Shown in pieces: positions 61,817-64,000 of a stretch of DNA of 64,000 bases. The translations under genes and the position numbers were made by a program. Each line of letters opens with the position of its first letter. Positions within the stretch are counted from its first letter, which is position 1. This DNA comes from Spirochaetaceae bacterium (GTDB taxonomy: Bacteria > Spirochaetota > Leptospiria > Leptospirales > Leptonemataceae): assembly GCA_002729885.1 (NCBI GenBank), contig PBUB01000013.1, positions 1 through 64,000 on the forward strand, in the 5' to 3' direction. The notes beneath the pieces are model-generated. The model saw only the letters and a list, made by a program, of their open reading frames with translations. It made no database searches and was not told the origin of the DNA.

Positions 61817-63427
61817 TCAGACCTTCCAGCGGCCAAACATCTTGGGAATCATATAGCCCATCAGTTTCAGTCCATTGGAAAGCTTGCGAAACGGATTTCC
61901 GCCTGCATAGTTAAAGCGAAGCGCCTGAAGCAGTGCATCGTAGGTTCTACGAGAGAATGGATGCCACCAGAGATTCCTTCGCGCAGGCAGGATGTCATAG
62001 TTGATTAGCTTGGGATGGGTCATCTCAAGAAGACCAAACTTGCCATGGGTCCGACCAATGCCGGATTCCTTCCATCCGCCCCAGGGAGTTTCGGACTGAC
62101 CATGGGTGTACAGATGATCGTTCACTGTGGTTACACCGGACTGAAGGGCTGCACCCACTCGCCGGGCCCGCCTTTTGTTTTTGGTCCATACCGATGATGT
62201 GAGTGCCATTGTACTGTCATTGGCCAGTTCCACAGCTTCCTGTTCGGTCTTGAATTTCATCACTGGCAGCACAGGACCAAAGGTCTCTTCTCGCATAACA
62301 TCCATAGAATGATTCACACCGGTCATCAGCGTAGCTGGATAAAAATACCCTTTTTGCTCCGCCTCTGCATCAATGGAATGGGAGGTAGCCACAACGGTGG
62401 CGCCGTGATCCAGAGCGCTCTGCACATGGCGATGTACAATGTTTCGTTGAGCTTCCGTAGTCATGGATCCCATGTCTACATCGAAGTCACGGTCCGGACC
62501 ATGGCGCAGGGCAGATGTTTTTTTCGCCAGAAGCTCTACGAATCGATCATAGACCTTTTCCTGAACATAGATCCTTTCCACACCTCCGCAGCTCTGGCCT
62601 GCATTCTGATAGCCTGCCCATACAGCTCCATTGGTGGCGCGCTCCAGATCCGCATCTTCGAACACCACCATGGGATCCTTTCCGCCCAGTTCCAGAGAAA
62701 GGGGAGTCAATGTATCTGCAGCCTGCTTCATAAGCTCTTTTCCGGTAGGCACGCTTCCGGTAAAAAAGATCTTATCCACACCGTTTTCAAACATGGCAGT
62801 GGAAACCGCTCCACCGCTACCGATGATATGCGTAAACAGTCCGGAAGGCAGATCCGCGGCAGCCACAATCTTTTCGATAGCCTTTCCTACCATTACCGTG
62901 GTTCCAGCCACCTTGAGCACAATGGCATTGCCGGCCATAAGGCCCATCACCACTTCTCCAAACGGAATGGACAGCGGATAATTCCAGGGACTGATAATGC
63001 CCACCACTCCCAGAGGAACATGCATCATCTCATTCTTCTTGTTGAAAAATAGAATTGTGGAGCTTGCCAGCTTGAAAGGTTTCAGAACACCTTTCGCTCG
63101 CTTCGCATACCAGTTGGCAGCCAGGGCACATGGCACAACCTCGGTGGCCAGCGCATCCACTCTCGATTTACCATTTTCTTTGCTTACGATGTCTGCCAGT
63201 TCCTCTGCATGCTCGACAATGTAGTCTCGCATCTTCAGGATCTGCTTCTTTCGCTGACGAAAGCTGAGAGAGGACCATTCCTTTTGCGCTTTTCGTGCCC
63301 GGGCAATGAGCTCCGGCACATGACTCATATCGGTGGGCTCGTATTGACCAATGACCTCACCGGTGGCAGGACTGAACGCCTGTTTAGAACCGGTTCCGGT
63401 GCGTTCCTGTAGTATTGTTTCTGACAT
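61817..63427 (-). CDS. Aldehyde dehydrogenase family protein, probably membrane-associated
   Basis: This protein of about 536 aa has the NAD motif regions GIISPWNYPLSIPFGEV (about 130-146) and FTGSVPTGKELM, catalytic Glu in LSLELGGKDPMVV (about 247-259), and catalytic Cys in NAGQSCGGVERIYV (about 278-291). The C-terminal tail (RFNYAGGNPFRKLSNGLKLM) is longer than usual and hydrophobic-basic, so it may touch the membrane. Fatty aldehydes are plausible substrates. ATG 63427 follows GGGGGAATT; the longer frame starts with GTG 33 bases upstream. Confidence 0.92.
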   Translation of the reverse strand: MSETILQERTGTGSKQAFSPATGEVIGQYEPTDMSHVPELIARARKAQKEWSSLSFRQRKKQILKMRDYIVEHAEELADIVSKENGKSRVDALATEVVPCALAANWYAKRAKGVLKPFKLASSTILFFNKKNEMMHVPLGVVGIISPWNYPLSIPFGEVVMGLMAGNAIVLKVAGTTVMVGKAIEKIVAAADLPSGLFTHIIGSGGAVSTAMFENGVDKIFFTGSVPTGKELMKQAADTLTPLSLELGGKDPMVVFEDADLERATNGAVWAGYQNAGQSCGGVERIYVQEKVYDRFVELLAKKTSALRHGPDRDFDVDMGSMTTEAQRNIVHRHVQSALDHGATVVATSHSIDAEAEQKGYFYPATLMTGVNHSMDVMREETFGPVLPVMKFKTEQEAVELANDSTMALTSSVWTKNKRRARRVGAALQSGVTTVNDHLYTHGQSETPWGGWKESGIGRTHGKFGLLEMTHPKLINYDILPARRNLWWHPFSRRTYDALLQALRFNYAGGNPFRKLSNGLKLMGYMIPKMFGRWKV

Positions 63428-63583
63428 AATTCCCCCGTCTGTCGGATGAACTCCCGACACTATCTTTGTTCTTCCCGGGCCGGACTACCCTGCACCCTGA
63501 GGCAGGATGACCGGTCTGGAACCAGGGTTACAAGCTTTTTCCGAAAGGCTTGTAATTCAGACAGCCAGCCTGTGATTTGCATT

Positions 63584-64000
63584 ATGGCAGAATCTGACCC
63601 ATCTGACCGCAAGAAGAGCAAGCGGCCCCGCCTGGAAGATGAAATTCATAAAGCTATTCCCGAGGATGGCGCCGAGCGCTTACAGAGATTCCTATCTCAC
63701 AGCCTTTCCTGGTCCGGACAACAACTGGAAAAGCTTTCCGACTCCCCCTTTGTAGATCGCACTGGATTCGCCAGAGCCGTAAAGAGCGCCGGAGACCGAC
63801 TGCAACAGGCCGCTCAAGATGCACCGCAGATTCTGGAATCCACCCTGGCGGATCTGCATCAGGCATTTGAAGGAGCTTTTCAGTCCACAGTGGAGTCCTA
63901 TCGCCTGGCGGATAGTTCTGTACGCCGCTCCGTGATGGAAAACGTGCCTGCAGTGAGTATTATGGGATCCAGCTTTCGAGCGGCGGATCAGAATATCAAA
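63584..64000 (+). CDS. Unknown protein, 5' part only (runs off the window)
   Basis: From ATG 63584 the frame is open for 139 codons to the last base. The product starts with a basic, Ser-rich stretch (MAESDPSDRKKSKRPRLEDE). Amphipathic helices follow, such as AERLQRFLSHSLSWSGQQLE and QILESTLADLHQAFEGAFQ. No membrane segment or known motif is visible. It is divergent from the aldehyde dehydrogenase gene. The product could be a helical, surface- or lipid-associated protein; I cannot name it. Confidence 0.65.
   Translation, partial: MAESDPSDRKKSKRPRLEDEIHKAIPEDGAERLQRFLSHSLSWSGQQLEKLSDSPFVDRTGFARAVKSAGDRLQQAAQDAPQILESTLADLHQAFEGAFQSTVESYRLADSSVRRSVMENVPAVSIMGSSFRAADQNIK

Noticed and set aside
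62309..63052. Plus-strand frame of 247 aa opposite the aldehyde dehydrogenase
   Set aside because: It is antisense to a clear aldehyde dehydrogenase with catalytic Cys and Glu.
63654..63866. Minus-strand frame of 70 aa at the right edge
   Set aside because: The plus-strand frame from 63584 is longer, open to the edge and has better amino-acid composition.
1..64000. CRISPR array, prophage or insertion sequence
   Set aside because: No spacer-repeat array, integrase, transposase or phage structural gene is visible; the repeats at 1-378 and 41204-41305 do not have CRISPR spacing.

Overview
The window reads as a chromosomal segment of a diderm, moderate-GC bacterium. I place it most likely in the Spirochaetota, near Leptospira, Leptonema and Turneriella. 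This rests on a 7TM-DISM receptor fused to an RsbW-type ATPase, abundant outer-membrane beta-barrels and lipoproteins, a LolA-like protein, split-function lipid enzymes, and a DUF3332-type lipoprotein. It is an inference from gene content, not a proof. I saw no rRNA, tRNA, CRISPR array, prophage or transposase. The genes are packed in short operons with many 1-14 nt overlaps.

Layout. 1-435: intergenic DNA with two copies of a 95-bp direct repeat (one mismatch, 283 bp apart) and several perfect hairpins. 436-4910: NSS amino-acid transporter with its tiny small subunit, a crotonase-fold protein, a glycosyltransferase and MltG. 5021-6530: a coiled-coil protein, then ribosomal genes rplM and rpsI with a clear terminator. 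6594-9329: a Fur-box-like operator and a ferrous-iron operon (Cys-rich FeoB-associated protein, FeoA, FeoB). 9493-12106: dicarboxylate/amino-acid symporter and a divergent membrane acyltransferase. 12142-17123 (minus): LolA-like protein, N-acetylglutamate synthase of the fused kinase-fold/NAT type, a beta-lactamase-fold pseudoenzyme and NDH-2 with a lysine-rich tail. 17202-18158: an outer-membrane barrel. 18335-21567 (minus): TilS, an LPLAT-type acyltransferase, a CBS protein and an HNH nuclease. 21622-25865 (plus): ManA, a DegT-like protein lacking the PLP lysine, and a di-iron hydroxylase. 25933-28731: a lipid-related group (hydrolase-fold protein, CDP-alcohol transferase, CdsA homologue). 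28973-32548 (minus): homoserine dehydrogenase, a LigD-phosphoesterase-like protein, a STAS protein and an intact DegT aminotransferase. 32576-41167: GlpT-type antiporter, aldose epimerase, DODA-type dioxygenase, OPT transporter and a PAS/GAF/GGDEF/EAL protein. 41383-51749 (minus): membrane protein, SDR, RecC, RecB and RecD as one overlapping operon. 51829-55927: a 59-aa small gene, DUF3332 lipoprotein, ArsC-like protein, an iron-box-associated porin and a LytTR regulator. 56000-63427 (minus): D-aminoacylase-like Tat lipoprotein, GluQ, DISM/PAS/ATPase sensor, SDR and aldehyde dehydrogenase. A new plus-strand gene runs off the right edge.

Functional links. The feo operon and the porin at 53450 share an identical 17-bp operator at the same distance from a TTGAC -35 element, so both are probably under one iron regulator. 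Several enzymes have lost catalytic residues: the beta-lactamase fold, one DegT protein, the crotonase, the hydrolase fold and the GGDEF domain. The most unusual stretches are the repeat region at the left edge, the shared iron operator, the DegT-like protein without its lysine, the CDP-alcohol/CdsA group and the basic tail on NDH-2. I did not find one cluster that I can defend as a wholly new system.
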